NCBI RefSeq assembly: GCF_002298975.1
Contig: NZ_DBMV01000038.1
Coordinates: 1-64,000 of the forward strand
DNA length: 64,000 bases
DNA from: Ralstonia sp. UBA689
GTDB taxonomy: Bacteria; Pseudomonadota; Gammaproteobacteria; Burkholderiales; Burkholderiaceae
Direction: 5' to 3'
Made by a program: the position numbers and the translations under genes. Position 1 is the first letter of the stretch. Each line of letters begins with the position of its first letter. This document shows positions 8,371 to 16,738 of the stretch, in pieces. The notes beneath the pieces are model-generated. The model was not told where the DNA came from. It ran no database searches and saw only the letters and a list, made by a program, of their open reading frames with translations.

Positions 8371-8848
8371 AGAGGTGTGCGCAACATGAACAAGGTCGAT
8401 AAGATCGACAACGTGACCATGGCATCGGAGGCCGATGCGGGCGATGCCGACGCCCTGCGTCTGCAGATCTCGCACGTGCTGGACGTGGGTGGCGGCGCGC
8501 GGATAGGCCCTAAGGCCATCACGGTGATGGCCCCACTGTTCTATGGCAGCAAGGTCGTGGTCAGACCAAGATCAACCGCTGGACGATCGGCGCCGCGTGG
8601 GGCGGCTTCAAGGGGACGCGCTCGATCCTGGAACGCAGCGCCACCGCCATTGGCAAAGACCTAGGCCGCCGGGCGCCGGCCCCGTCCCACACGATCAAGA
8701 GCGAAGACCCGCCTGCCGAAGCTGCATCTGCCCCGGCTGCGGAAACCGCGTCGGCGGCAAAACAGAAGTGGGCGCAATGGGGCCGATTGGCGACAGCGCC
8801 GATAGCGGCCATGCCGCCATCGTGCTCGGGGACACGGCGCAAAGCGCG
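8371..8848 (+). pseudogene. Degenerate coding stretch beside the IstB remnant
   Basis: Two pieces of protein-like sequence lie in different frames. The first begins MNKVDKIDNVTMASEADAGD and runs to about 8570. The second, roughly 8560-8850, reads GQTKINRWTIGAAWGGFKGT and later has an Ala/Glu-rich linker before a stop near the porin 3' end. A frameshift between them would make one protein. I do not recognise the family. The position next to the insertion-sequence remnant suggests decayed accessory DNA. Confidence 0.3.
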
Positions 8849-9928
8849 TTAGAACCAGTGCATGATCCCGGTGTACACACCTTGCTGGCCGGAACCCGGG
8901 GCCGGCTTGCCGCCACCTGCCTCAACCGAGAAAGACGCATTGCTGCCATTCATCACGGTGCCGATGGTGCCGTACAGCAACGTGCGCTTCGAGAAGTAGT
9001 AGTTGGCGCCCACCGTCAGCAGCGTGCCGTTTCCGCCGCCCTGGTTGCGGTTCGCCCTGTATGCACCGCCGATCAGCGTCAAGGCCGGTGTGACCTGATA
9101 GTTGGCCCCCAGCCAGTAGGTTTGCTGGCGGGTCGCGCCGCTCGGGTTATCCGCGTCCGCCGTGGTGGCGCCACCCGACTGAATACGGCTGTAGCCACCA
9201 AACAGCTTGAGGTCGCCGATCTGATAGGTGCCACCGGCCGTGAACAAGCGGGAAGCCGTATAGAGGTTGGTGAACTCGCCGTGGGTATCGCGAATTTCTT
9301 CATAGAAGGCCTTGAGCATCAGCGGGCCACTCTGGTAGGCCAAGGCGCCAGCAAGCTGCCTACCGGCGTTGAAGTTCCCCGCCGTTCCGTTCAGACCGGC
9401 CTGCGCGCGGAACGAGAAGCCGCCCCAGGTCGGCGAGTTGTAGGTGATCGCCTTCGGGCGCGAGCCCCAGGTGCGATTGGCCTGCAGCGTCTCGGCGCCC
9501 ATGTTCTGCAGACCCATTGGATCGATCGACCATGTCTCGCCATCGGGGATGCCCATGGCCCGACCGAGCAACAGCGTGCCGTATGTGGTGCTCGACAGCC
9601 CCACGACAGCGTAACGATTGAACAGCGCATCCGACGAACCGGAACCCGAATTGAAGCCATTCTCCAGGTTCATCACGGCAGACAGCCCGCCACCCAAATC
9701 CTCGGAGCCCTTCAGACCCCACATGCTGGTCCCCCATTGATTGCCGCCGTATTGCAGGTTGCTGGCTGTGCCGTTTGCAGTCGCAATCTTGTTCGTGTAG
9801 TCGATGCCGCCGCCAACGCGGCCATACAGCGTGACACTGCTCTGTGCCGCGGCCAGGCCGCTGGTGGCTGCCAGCAGCGCTGCAGCGGCGGCAGTGGCAA
9901 TTCGCAGGGATGGGTTCTTGGTACGCAT
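8849..9928 (-). CDS. Outer-membrane porin (betaproteobacterial trimeric type)
   Basis: A 359-residue porin. It has a signal peptide with an Ala-rich core and AAAQSS cleavage region, then the family signature SSVTLYGRVGGGIDYTN, then WGLKGSEDLGGGLSAVMNLE. The end is GVYTGIMHWF with the C-terminal Phe needed for outer-membrane assembly. A 16-stranded barrel is expected, letting small hydrophilic solutes into the periplasm. The gene diverges from the xylose ABC transporter genes, and an 18-bp LacI-type operator lies 84 bases upstream of its start, identical to the operator on the transporter side. It is therefore likely to be the outer-membrane entry route for the same sugar, repressed by the same regulator. 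Confidence 0.93.
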   Translation of the reverse strand: MRTKNPSLRIATAAAAALLAATSGLAAAQSSVTLYGRVGGGIDYTNKIATANGTASNLQYGGNQWGTSMWGLKGSEDLGGGLSAVMNLENGFNSGSGSSDALFNRYAVVGLSSTTYGTLLLGRAMGIPDGETWSIDPMGLQNMGAETLQANRTWGSRPKAITYNSPTWGGFSFRAQAGLNGTAGNFNAGRQLAGALAYQSGPLMLKAFYEEIRDTHGEFTNLYTASRLFTAGGTYQIGDLKLFGGYSRIQSGGATTADADNPSGATRQQTYWLGANYQVTPALTLIGGAYRANRNQGGGNGTLLTVGANYYFSKRTLLYGTIGTVMNGSNASFSVEAGGGKPAPGSGQQGVYTGIMHWF

Positions 9929-10011
9929 AGCTTTCGTCTCCTCAATTTGGCGTTGTCTTTGTTCGTTCCGAGCCGAGTCTCTTGGCGAGCTCGGACAGGA
10001 GAATGAGGAGA

Positions 10012-10029
10012 ATTGACAGCGCTGTCAAT
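10012..10029. promoter_or_regulatory. LacI-family operator, porin side
   Basis: ATTGACAGCGCTGTCAAT is an 18-bp perfect palindrome with the central CG typical of LacI-family sites. It lies in the porin promoter region. The sequence just inside it, toward the middle of the intergenic region, is GGGACTTGCCCTAG, a box that recurs in inverted form beside the second operator. Confidence 0.8.
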
Positions 10030-10123
10030 GTAGGGACTTGCCCTAGTTTTGAGCCAATGCGCGTCATTGCGAGGCGTTGGAGACATTGCGTGTGGCGCCC
10101 CAGACCCTAGGGCAAATCCCGAG

Positions 10124-10141
10124 ATTGACAGCGCTGTCAAT
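10124..10141. promoter_or_regulatory. LacI-family operator, transporter side
   Basis: This is an exact second copy of the 18-bp palindrome, 112 bases from the first (centre to centre). On its inner side is CTAGGGCAAATCCC, the inverted match of the box next to the first operator. It lies about 260 bases before xylF, separated from it by the remnant of another porin gene. Confidence 0.8.
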
Positions 10142-10267
10142 TTTGACCATTCTGCAGTCCCAACCGGCCCGTGAACCGGATGCCTGTGCCGGCCAAAGCG
10201 TCATCGTGCGTGATGGCGACGAATCAATGTGCGCAAGCCGTCCTGCGGCTAGCCACACGAGCCGTCG

Positions 10268-10369
10268 ATGTACTACCGTCCTAATCTGCAGTACATCTTG
10301 TATCCGGACGGCACCAGCCAGAGCAAGAACGCGTTCGTAATCGGGCTGGCAGCCGGCATAGCGTTCTGA
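10268..10369 (+). pseudogene. 3' remnant of an OprB-like carbohydrate porin gene
   Basis: A 33-residue open frame reads MYYRPNLQYILYPDGTSQSK, then NAFVIGLAAGIAF and a stop. This looks like the last two beta strands and terminal Phe of OprB-type porins (usual form: xRPNLQYIxxPGG ... xxxGLxxxxxF). A stop codon lies five codons upstream of the ATG, so no complete gene remains. It sits between the operator and xylF, which suggests the operator once controlled an oprB-xylFGH operon. Confidence 0.55.
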
Positions 10370-10399
10370 ACGACAACATCAATGAAGAAGGAGACATTC

Positions 10400-11407
10400 A
10401 TGCTTTCCCGCGGACTGAACACCATTGCCGCTGCAGCGGTCCTCACTTTCGCCGCCACCTCGGCTCACGCCAGCAAGGAAGCGCCGGTGATCGGCTTCTC
10501 GATCGACGACCTGCGCGTCGAGCGCTGGACGCGCGACCGCGATTACTTTGTCGAATCGGCCAAGAAGCTGGGTGCGACCGTCAACGTGCAGTCGGCCAAC
10601 GCCAACGAAGCCAAGCAGATCGCCCAGATCGAAAACCTGATCGCGCAGAACGTCGACGCGCTTGTGATCGTGCCGTTCAATTCCAAGGTGCTGGGCAACG
10701 CCATTGCCAGCGCCAAGAAGAAGGGCATCAAGGTCGTGTCCTACGACCGCCTGATCCTGAATGCCGATGTGGACGCCTACGTGACCTTCGATAACGTGAA
10801 GGTGGGCGAGATGCAAGCGCAGGGTGTGGTCAAGCTGGCACCCAAGGGCAACTATTTCCTGCTCGGCGGGGCGTCCACCGACAATAACGCCCGCATGTTC
10901 CGTGACGGCCAGATGAAGGTGCTCAAGCCGCTGGTCGACAAGGGCGACATCAAGATCGTCGGCGAACAGTGGACGCCGGAGTGGGATCCTTTGAAGGCGC
11001 AGAGCATTGTTGAAAACGCGCTGACGGCGAACAACAACAATATCCAGGGCATCGTCGCCTCGAACGATGGCACGGCGGGCGGCGCAATCCAGGCCCTGGC
11101 CGGTCAAAAGCTGGCAGGAAAGGTGCCGGTGTCGGGCCAGGATGCCGATCTGGCCGGCGTGCGCCGTGTGGTCGAAGGCACGCAAGCCATGACTGTCTAC
11201 AAGCCGATCAGGGCCATTGCCTCCACCGCGGCGGAGGTGGCCGTCGATCTGGTCAAGGGTACGCAGCCGAAGTACACGACCAAGCTCAACAACGGCAAGA
11301 AGGATGTCGATACCATCCTGCTGACGCCGACGCTGCTAACCAAGGACAACGTGGATCTCGTCGTCAAGGACGGGTTCTTCAAGCGCGAACAAGTCTTTGG
11401 CAAATAA
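10400..11407 (+). CDS. xylF: D-xylose ABC transporter, periplasmic binding protein
   Basis: A 335-residue periplasmic sugar-binding protein. The ATG at 10400 follows AAGGAG by 6 bases and gives a clean signal peptide (MLSRGLNTIAAAAVLTFAAT, cleavage after SAHA); an in-frame ATG at 10382 lacks this. Diagnostic XylF segments are IGFSIDDLRVERWTRDRDYF, SANANEAKQIAQIENLI, YDRLILNADVDAYVTFDN and VSGQDADLAGVRR, all close to Escherichia coli XylF as I remember it. It delivers the pentose to the XylGH membrane complex. It is the first intact gene of xylFGH, 35 bases before xylG. The leader carries a porin remnant and, further upstream, a LacI-type operator. Confidence 0.93.
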   Translation: MLSRGLNTIAAAAVLTFAATSAHASKEAPVIGFSIDDLRVERWTRDRDYFVESAKKLGATVNVQSANANEAKQIAQIENLIAQNVDALVIVPFNSKVLGNAIASAKKKGIKVVSYDRLILNADVDAYVTFDNVKVGEMQAQGVVKLAPKGNYFLLGGASTDNNARMFRDGQMKVLKPLVDKGDIKIVGEQWTPEWDPLKAQSIVENALTANNNNIQGIVASNDGTAGGAIQALAGQKLAGKVPVSGQDADLAGVRRVVEGTQAMTVYKPIRAIASTAAEVAVDLVKGTQPKYTTKLNNGKKDVDTILLTPTLLTKDNVDLVVKDGFFKREQVFGK

Positions 11408-11442
11408 GCAGTTGATTCAGTCGTAGTCAGTAGGAGGACGCC

Positions 11443-12990
11443 ATGAGCAGCAACGGCACCCTGTTCGAGATGCGCAACATCGTGAAGTCGTTCTCCGGTG
11501 TGCGCGCGCTCGACGGCGTCAGCCTGGCCGTCAGGCCGGGCGAGTGCGTCGGTTTGTGTGGGGAGAACGGCGCCGGAAAATCCACCCTCATGAAGGTGCT
11601 GTCAGGGGTCTACCCCTACGGCACCTTCGAGGGCGAGATCGAATGGGAAGGTCAGCCGCTGCGCGCGCATTCCGTGCGCGACAGCGAGCGTGCAGGCATC
11701 GTCATCATCCATCAGGAATTGATGCTGGTGCAGCAGCTCTCCGTGACGGAGAACATCTTCCTCGGCAACGAAATCACCAAGCCCGGGGGCCGCATGGATT
11801 ACGACGCCATGCACGCCAAGGCCGAGCAACTCCTGGCCCGCCTGCGTCTGACCGACGTGAACGTGGCCGCGCCCGTGATGAACTACGGTAGCGGCCACCA
11901 GCAGCTTTTCGAAATTGCCAAGGCACTCGCCAAGAACGCGCGCCTGCTGATCCTGGACGAACCGACCTCGTCGCTGTCAGCCAAGGAAATCGAGGTGCTG
12001 CTGTCCATCATCGAAGACCTCAAGCGCAGCGGCGTGGCGTGCGTCTACATCTCGCACAAGCTCGACGAGGTCAAGCGCGTGTGCGACACCATCACCGTCA
12101 TCCGCGACGGCAAGCACATCGGCACGCGCCCCGCCGCCGACATGTCCATCGACAACATCATCACGATGATGGTCGGCCGCGAGATGACCTCGCTCTTCCC
12201 CAAGGTGGAACACAGCGTGGGCGAGGTGGTGATGGAAGCGCGCAACGTCACCTGCTGGGACGTCACCAACCCCAACCGCAAGCGAACAGACAGCGTGAGC
12301 TTTGCCGTGCGCCGCGGCGAGATCCTCGGCATTGCCGGCCTGGTTGGCGCGGGGCGCACGGAGATGGTGTCGGCGCTGTTCGGCGCCTACCCGGGCCGCT
12401 CCAGCGCAGAAATCGTCATGGAGGGCAAGGCGGTCAAGGTGGGCTCGCCGGCTGACGCCATCGCCAACGGCATCTGCCTGGTGCCCGAAGACCGCAAGCG
12501 CCACGGCATCGTGCCGCTGATGGGTGTGGGCGAAAACATCACGCTCGCCACGCTGGCGCAATACGCACGCGGCGTGCGTGTCGACAAGGGCGCGGAGCTG
12601 GCTACCGTCGATCGTGAAATCAAGCGCCTGCGCATCAAGACCGCCAGCCCGGCGCTGTCGATTGCCAGCCTCTCGGGCGGCAACCAGCAGAAGGCCGTGG
12701 TCACGAAGATGGTGCTGGCCGCGCCGAAAGTGCTGATCCTCGACGAACCCACGCGCGGGGTGGACGTCGGCTCCAAGTACGACATCTACAAGATGATTGC
12801 CGATCTGGCCGCAACCGGCGTGGCGATCATCATGGTCTCTTCCGAGATGCCGGAAATCCTGGGCATGAGCGATCGTGTCCTGGTCATGGGCGAAGGCCAG
12901 TTACGTGGCGACTTCGTCAATCAAGGCCTGACCCAGGAGCGCATCCTGGCTGCCGCCATCAATGCCGAACCCCAGCCGCAAGCTGCCTGA
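11443..12990 (+). CDS. xylG: D-xylose ABC transporter, ATP-binding protein
   Basis: A 515-residue tandem ABC ATPase of the sugar-importer class. The first domain has Walker A GENGAGKST at about 40-48, Q-loop context VIIHQELMLV, and Walker B LLILDEPTSSLS. The second domain has the degenerate P-loop AGLVGAGRTEMV usual for these proteins, a signature LSGGNQQKAVV, and VLILDEPTRGVDVGSKYDIY. It powers import with XylH. An AGGAGG-type ribosome binding site precedes the ATG. The stop is only 6 bases before xylH, so translation is coupled. Substrate is inferred from xylF. Confidence 0.93.
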   Translation: MSSNGTLFEMRNIVKSFSGVRALDGVSLAVRPGECVGLCGENGAGKSTLMKVLSGVYPYGTFEGEIEWEGQPLRAHSVRDSERAGIVIIHQELMLVQQLSVTENIFLGNEITKPGGRMDYDAMHAKAEQLLARLRLTDVNVAAPVMNYGSGHQQLFEIAKALAKNARLLILDEPTSSLSAKEIEVLLSIIEDLKRSGVACVYISHKLDEVKRVCDTITVIRDGKHIGTRPAADMSIDNIITMMVGREMTSLFPKVEHSVGEVVMEARNVTCWDVTNPNRKRTDSVSFAVRRGEILGIAGLVGAGRTEMVSALFGAYPGRSSAEIVMEGKAVKVGSPADAIANGICLVPEDRKRHGIVPLMGVGENITLATLAQYARGVRVDKGAELATVDREIKRLRIKTASPALSIASLSGGNQQKAVVTKMVLAAPKVLILDEPTRGVDVGSKYDIYKMIADLAATGVAIIMVSSEMPEILGMSDRVLVMGEGQLRGDFVNQGLTQERILAAAINAEPQPQAA

Positions 12991-12996
12991 ATTGCC

Positions 12997-14196
12997 ATGT
13001 CGAACATCCTGCAATCCCAACTCGCCCGCCAGAGCAGTACCGGCGGCCACCGGCTGGACAGCCGCGCCATCCAGCAACTATTCGTGCGCTACAAGGTGCT
13101 GGCCCTGCTGCTGGCGGTGGCGCTCATCTGGATCTTCTTCTACTTCCAGACCAGCGGCACGTTCCTCAAGCCCAACAGCATCTCCAACCTGTTCCTGCAG
13201 ATGTCGGTAACAGGCATGCTGGCCTGCGGCATGGTCTTCGTCATCATCGCGGGAGAAATTGACCTGTCGGTTGGCTCACTGCTCGGCTTGCTGGGCGGGC
13301 TCGTCGCCATCCTGACCGTCAACCTCGGATGGAACACGTGGCTGGCCGTGGGCACGGTGCTCGTCGCCGGTGCGGCCATCGGCGTGGTCAACGGCTTCAT
13401 CACGACCAAGCTGCGTGTGCCGTCGTTCATCGTCGGCCTGGGCGGCATGCTGGCCTTCCGCGGCCTGCTGCAGTGGAGCACCGACAGCGTGACCATCGCC
13501 CCGGTGCCCGATGATCTCGTGAACATTGCGCAGAGCTTTGTGCCGGCATGGTTGGCGTGGTCGCTGGCGGCCGTCATCGTCGCCATGTCCGTCGTGCTGA
13601 CCGTGCGCCGTCGCAGCGAGCGCGCCCGCCTGCAACTGGCGCTCACGCCCATCTGGGCCGACGGTCTCAAGCTGCTGGCCATCGCTGCGGCATCGTTCGG
13701 CTTCGTCGCGGTGCTCAACCAGGCCAACGGTGTACCCCTGCCCGTGCTGATCCTGCTGATGCTGCTGGCCGTGTTCTCATACGTCGCCACACAAACCGTA
13801 TTCGGCCGTCACGTCTATGCGGTGGGCGGCAACATGGAAGCAACACGCCTGTCCGGCGTGAACGTGAGCCGCGTCAAGCTGCTGGTGTTCGTGCTGATGG
13901 GTTTGATGTGTGCGTTCGCGGGCATCATCACCACGGCGCGGTCGGCGGCGGGTTCGCCTTCGGCCGGTGTGGGCGGTGAACTCGATGCCATCTCCGCCTG
14001 CTTCATCGGCGGTACGTCGATGCGCGGCGGCTCGGGCACCGTGTATGGCGCGCTGATCGGCGCACTGGTCATGGCCAGCCTCGACAATGGCATGCAGCAG
14101 ATGAACGTCGATGCCTCGTGGCAGATGATCGTCAAGGGCGTGGTGCTCGTGCTGGCGGTGTGGATCGACGTGCTATCCGGTTCCAACCGAGGGTAA
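12997..14196 (+). CDS. xylH: D-xylose ABC transporter, permease
   Basis: A 399-residue inner-membrane permease of the BPD_transp_2 family with about ten hydrophobic segments. Typical stretches are FVIIAGEIDLSVGSLLGLLG (the family signature with the EIDLSVG motif), NGFITTKLRVPSFIVGLGG and VGGNMEATRLSGVNVSRVK. It forms the channel through which XylF-delivered sugar passes. The N-terminal 35 residues are a cytoplasmic tail as in XylH. The gene ends the transporter operon; a complex inverted repeat follows. Confidence 0.92.
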   Translation: MSNILQSQLARQSSTGGHRLDSRAIQQLFVRYKVLALLLAVALIWIFFYFQTSGTFLKPNSISNLFLQMSVTGMLACGMVFVIIAGEIDLSVGSLLGLLGGLVAILTVNLGWNTWLAVGTVLVAGAAIGVVNGFITTKLRVPSFIVGLGGMLAFRGLLQWSTDSVTIAPVPDDLVNIAQSFVPAWLAWSLAAVIVAMSVVLTVRRRSERARLQLALTPIWADGLKLLAIAAASFGFVAVLNQANGVPLPVLILLMLLAVFSYVATQTVFGRHVYAVGGNMEATRLSGVNVSRVKLLVFVLMGLMCAFAGIITTARSAAGSPSAGVGGELDAISACFIGGTSMRGGSGTVYGALIGALVMASLDNGMQQMNVDASWQMIVKGVVLVLAVWIDVLSGSNRG

Positions 14197-14270
14197 GCAC
14201 TCGTGCACGAAACCAGCGCGCGCCCCTGCACCAACACAAGCTGCCAGACGGTTTGGCCCTCCCTGCCCTA

Positions 14271-14384
14271 GATGGCGCCTTGAATTTGTGTTGCAGGGAG
14301 GAAAAAGGAAGGGGAGCTGTCTGAGCGCAGCGAGTTTTCCCCTTCCCCTCCCTGCGACAGAAATTCAAGGGATGGGTCGCCATC
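14271..14384. repeat. Long imperfect inverted repeat after xylH
   Basis: The left arm starts GATGGCGCCTTGAATTTG and continues into GCAGGGAGG. The right arm, read on the other strand, starts GATGGCGACCCATCCCTTG and continues AATTTCTGTCGCAGGGAGG. The arms match apart from a short insertion and a few changes. The hairpin could stop transcription or stabilise the 3' end of the xyl mRNA. It resembles dispersed intergenic elements rather than a simple terminator. Confidence 0.6.
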
Positions 14385-14406
14385 TCGGGCGCGCCTTTCT
14401 TTGCTT

Positions 14407-14432
14407 ACTTTCTTTGGCAAGACAAAGAAAGT
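14407..14432. repeat. TTTCTTTG-type intergenic inverted repeat
   Basis: ACTTTCTTTG and CAAAGAAAGT are perfect 10-bp arms around GCAAGA. The surrounding text (CTTTGCTTACTTTCTTTGGC before and GAGTCGGGCCCGGCAGGGCA after) is a wording I recall as a common intergenic repeat of Ralstonia and Burkholderia genomes. It lies just before the SDR gene. Confidence 0.6.
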
Positions 14433-14509
14433 GAGTCGGGCCCGGCAGGGCACGAAACGGGGGATGCCCCCCAACCCGACACATCTCACCCCAAACAAAT
14501 TCCGACATC

Positions 14510-15436
14510 GTGGCTGACTACCAAACCCCTGCTCGCGTTCTTGTCACCGGCGTGGCCGGCAACCTGGGCCACAAGGTCGTCGAGGCGCTCGCGTCCACCC
14601 CGTGGTGCACGTCCATCATCGGCGTCGACTGGGTCGAACAGAACGTCGAGTTCTCGCCGCAAGCGGCCGAACGTTTCCAGTGGGTCATTGCCGATCTCAC
14701 GCGGGCCGACGGCGCATGGACGAATTTGCTCGACGGCGTCGATGCCGTCATCCACCTGGCCGCCATCCACTCCACGCCCGATGCAACGTGGGAGCAGGCA
14801 CTGGCCTCCTATGGCATGACGCTCAACGTGCTCAAGGCCGCTGCCACGCGCGGCGCGCGCCGTTTCGTGTTCGCCTCGTCCAACCATGCCATGGGCGCCT
14901 ACAAGGACCAGCCGCTTGCCGGCGCTATCGGCCCCGGCAAACTCGTCGCCGAGCTGGACCCGGCCCCCGGCACACGCTGGCACAACGGCATCGAAGAGGT
15001 CTATTCGCTGGCCTACGGCACGTCCAAGGCGATGGGCGAGCGGCTGTGCAAGACCGTGGCGGCCGTATCGGCGGCGTCGGGCGGCAAGCTGTCCACCGTA
15101 TCGCTGCGCATCGGCTGGGCACTGCCCGATGAGAACGACCCGAACGATATCAACCACTCCGGTACGGCCGGCACTCCCGTGCCCGGCGCGGTGGCCGATG
15201 AACAAAGCCGCATCGCGCTGCGCTGGTTCCGCAATATGTGGCTGTCGAACGATGACCTGCGCCGGCTGTTCCTGTGTGCGGTCACGGCCGATCCGGCGAG
15301 TTGGCCGGCGCCAGCCATCGTCGTCAATGGCGTCTCGAACAACCGCGGCATGGACTGGGGGTTGGAAACTGGCCGCAAGCTGATTGGCTACGACCCGCAG
15401 GACGATCTGTACGCGCTGCTCAAGGTCGCGCAGTAA
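14510..15436 (+). CDS. NAD-dependent SDR, uronate-dehydrogenase-like
   Basis: A 308-residue extended short-chain dehydrogenase. The Rossmann motif is TGVAGNLGHKVVEA near the N-terminus, and the active site has FASSNHAMGAY and the catalytic YGTSK (YxxxK). The blocks SLRIGWALPDENDP and MWLSNDDLRRLFLCAV correspond in position to those of bacterial uronate dehydrogenase, which oxidises hexuronates to aldarolactones. It starts with GTG; the frame has no better start. It follows xylH by about 310 bases with repeats in between, so it may oxidise the imported sugar, but pentose versus uronate specificity cannot be told. A strong terminator follows. Confidence 0.8.
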   Translation: MADYQTPARVLVTGVAGNLGHKVVEALASTPWCTSIIGVDWVEQNVEFSPQAAERFQWVIADLTRADGAWTNLLDGVDAVIHLAAIHSTPDATWEQALASYGMTLNVLKAAATRGARRFVFASSNHAMGAYKDQPLAGAIGPGKLVAELDPAPGTRWHNGIEEVYSLAYGTSKAMGERLCKTVAAVSAASGGKLSTVSLRIGWALPDENDPNDINHSGTAGTPVPGAVADEQSRIALRWFRNMWLSNDDLRRLFLCAVTADPASWPAPAIVVNGVSNNRGMDWGLETGRKLIGYDPQDDLYALLKVAQ

Positions 15437-15447
15437 CATCCAATGAC

Positions 15448-15477
15448 AAAGGCCCGGCATGATGGCCGGGCCTTTTT
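15448..15477. terminator. Rho-independent terminator
   Basis: AAAGGCCCGGC and GCCGGGCCTTT form an 11-bp stem around ATGATG, followed by TT. It ends the rightward SDR transcript. The A-run on the other side means it may also act on the leftward wzz-like transcript. Confidence 0.9.
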
Positions 15478-15496
15478 GGGGTCATGTGCAGGAAGA

Positions 15497-16738
15497 TCAG
15501 GCTGCGCGGATCGGCCTCAATTCATTCTGCCGCTCAACCTTCTCATCGTCGCGTGCGGCATTTTCGGTACCAGCCTTGGGCCTGCGTACCTTGTCGAGCA
15601 GTAACACGATCATCCCCGCCAGTGCGCCCCCGCCGATCACGGACAGGACGACCAACAACAGCGGACTCGGTCCCGAGCGGCTGTCCGGCAGCGTCGGCCC
15701 GGAAACAAACCGCGCCTCCGACAGGTGCTTGGTCCGCATCTGCTCGGCGATCAGCATGATCTGGTTGTAGACCTCACGGGTCTCGTCGTCGCGCAGGTCC
15801 TTGTTCTTGAAAACGCCCTGGCCAATCTTGACGAACTCGACCAGTAGCGCGTTACCGGTCAGTACCTGCCGGCTACGTTGATCAATGCGCTCATAGAATG
15901 CATTGCGCAACGCGTTCTGGGCGGCATCGCGCTCCAGCAGCATAAGCTGTGCCTTCAGGTTGGCAATCTCGGTTTCAATCCCCACAAGCTGCGCAACAGG
16001 AGACAAGTAGCGCGACGACTCGTTGTCGCTACCGGTCGAAAGGAGCTGGCGTGCCTCCATCTTCGACGCCTCGGGGTACTTGCTCGCGATGGCTCGGGCT
16101 GCTTCGAGCCGGCTGGCGGCCTGGGTCAGGGTCACCCGCTTCTGGATGATCTGGTTGTCGATCTGCTGCTTCTTCGCCTTGGTCTCACCGAGCTTGGTGT
16201 TGATCGTATCCTGCAGATCTTCGCTCAGCATGGTGTCCTTGACGAAATCGCCCATCAGTTGGACACGCGCTTGCGCGTTCTGCGCCGACTGGTCCTTGAA
16301 CGAGATCGAAAAGCCCAAGATGCCAGCCGCATCGAGCGCACTTTTTGGGTCGGTGATGTAGCGCAAATCGTCTTTCGACAAGGGCAGGATCGTTTGCACA
16401 TGGGTCTGCACGAAACGTTCGCTCAGCGCCCCCAGCAGATAGCGTCCATTTTCATTGTCGAGTTTCTTGTTCTCTTCGAGGTAGCGACGCAGCGTCTCGC
16501 GATCCCAGAATGCCGCCCTTTGCGCGTTGTACTCTGCAAACTTGCGCGGGGCGCGCAGGAACCCTTCGCTGGAATACTGACGCCCGCCCCAAAAAGAAAG
16601 CGCAAAAAACAGCACAGAAAACACGACAGCAAGCAGAATCACCTGCTGCCGCAATTCCCAGCAGCGCGACAGCAAACCTCTCAAATCAAAATCGAATAGG
16701 TCGCCTTCTACATGTGCCACTGGATTACCGTTCTTCAT
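15497..16738 (-). CDS. Wzz-like chain-length determinant / polysaccharide co-polymerase
   Basis: A 413-residue inner-membrane protein. The ATG at 16738 has GGAAAGAAG just upstream and gives MKNGNPVAHVEGDLFDFDLR, then a first membrane helix (VILLAVVFSVLFFALSFWGG). A long, largely helical periplasmic part with coiled-coil character (about residues 170-310) follows, then a second membrane helix near the end (LLLVVLSVIGGGALAGMIVL) and a basic tail. This topology is that of Wzz/PCP proteins, which set polysaccharide chain length. No glycosyltransferase or Wzy gene lies nearby, so it is an orphan here. The frame is open further upstream, but without features. Confidence 0.75.
   Translation of the reverse strand: MKNGNPVAHVEGDLFDFDLRGLLSRCWELRQQVILLAVVFSVLFFALSFWGGRQYSSEGFLRAPRKFAEYNAQRAAFWDRETLRRYLEENKKLDNENGRYLLGALSERFVQTHVQTILPLSKDDLRYITDPKSALDAAGILGFSISFKDQSAQNAQARVQLMGDFVKDTMLSEDLQDTINTKLGETKAKKQQIDNQIIQKRVTLTQAASRLEAARAIASKYPEASKMEARQLLSTGSDNESSRYLSPVAQLVGIETEIANLKAQLMLLERDAAQNALRNAFYERIDQRSRQVLTGNALLVEFVKIGQGVFKNKDLRDDETREVYNQIMLIAEQMRTKHLSEARFVSGPTLPDSRSGPSPLLLVVLSVIGGGALAGMIVLLLDKVRRPKAGTENAARDDEKVERQNELRPIRAA

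Noticed and set aside
7757..8389. 210-residue open frame taken as an intact gene
   Set aside because: Only a middle part resembles IstB, the P-loop is broken, and the homology continues in another frame. A pseudogene is the better description.
8543..10006. 487-residue frame antisense to the porin
   Set aside because: This is one of many long open frames expected opposite high-GC genes. It has no domain, and the porin on the other strand is certain.
14486..15460. 324-residue frame antisense to the SDR gene
   Set aside because: It is a shadow of the SDR reading frame with no family motifs.
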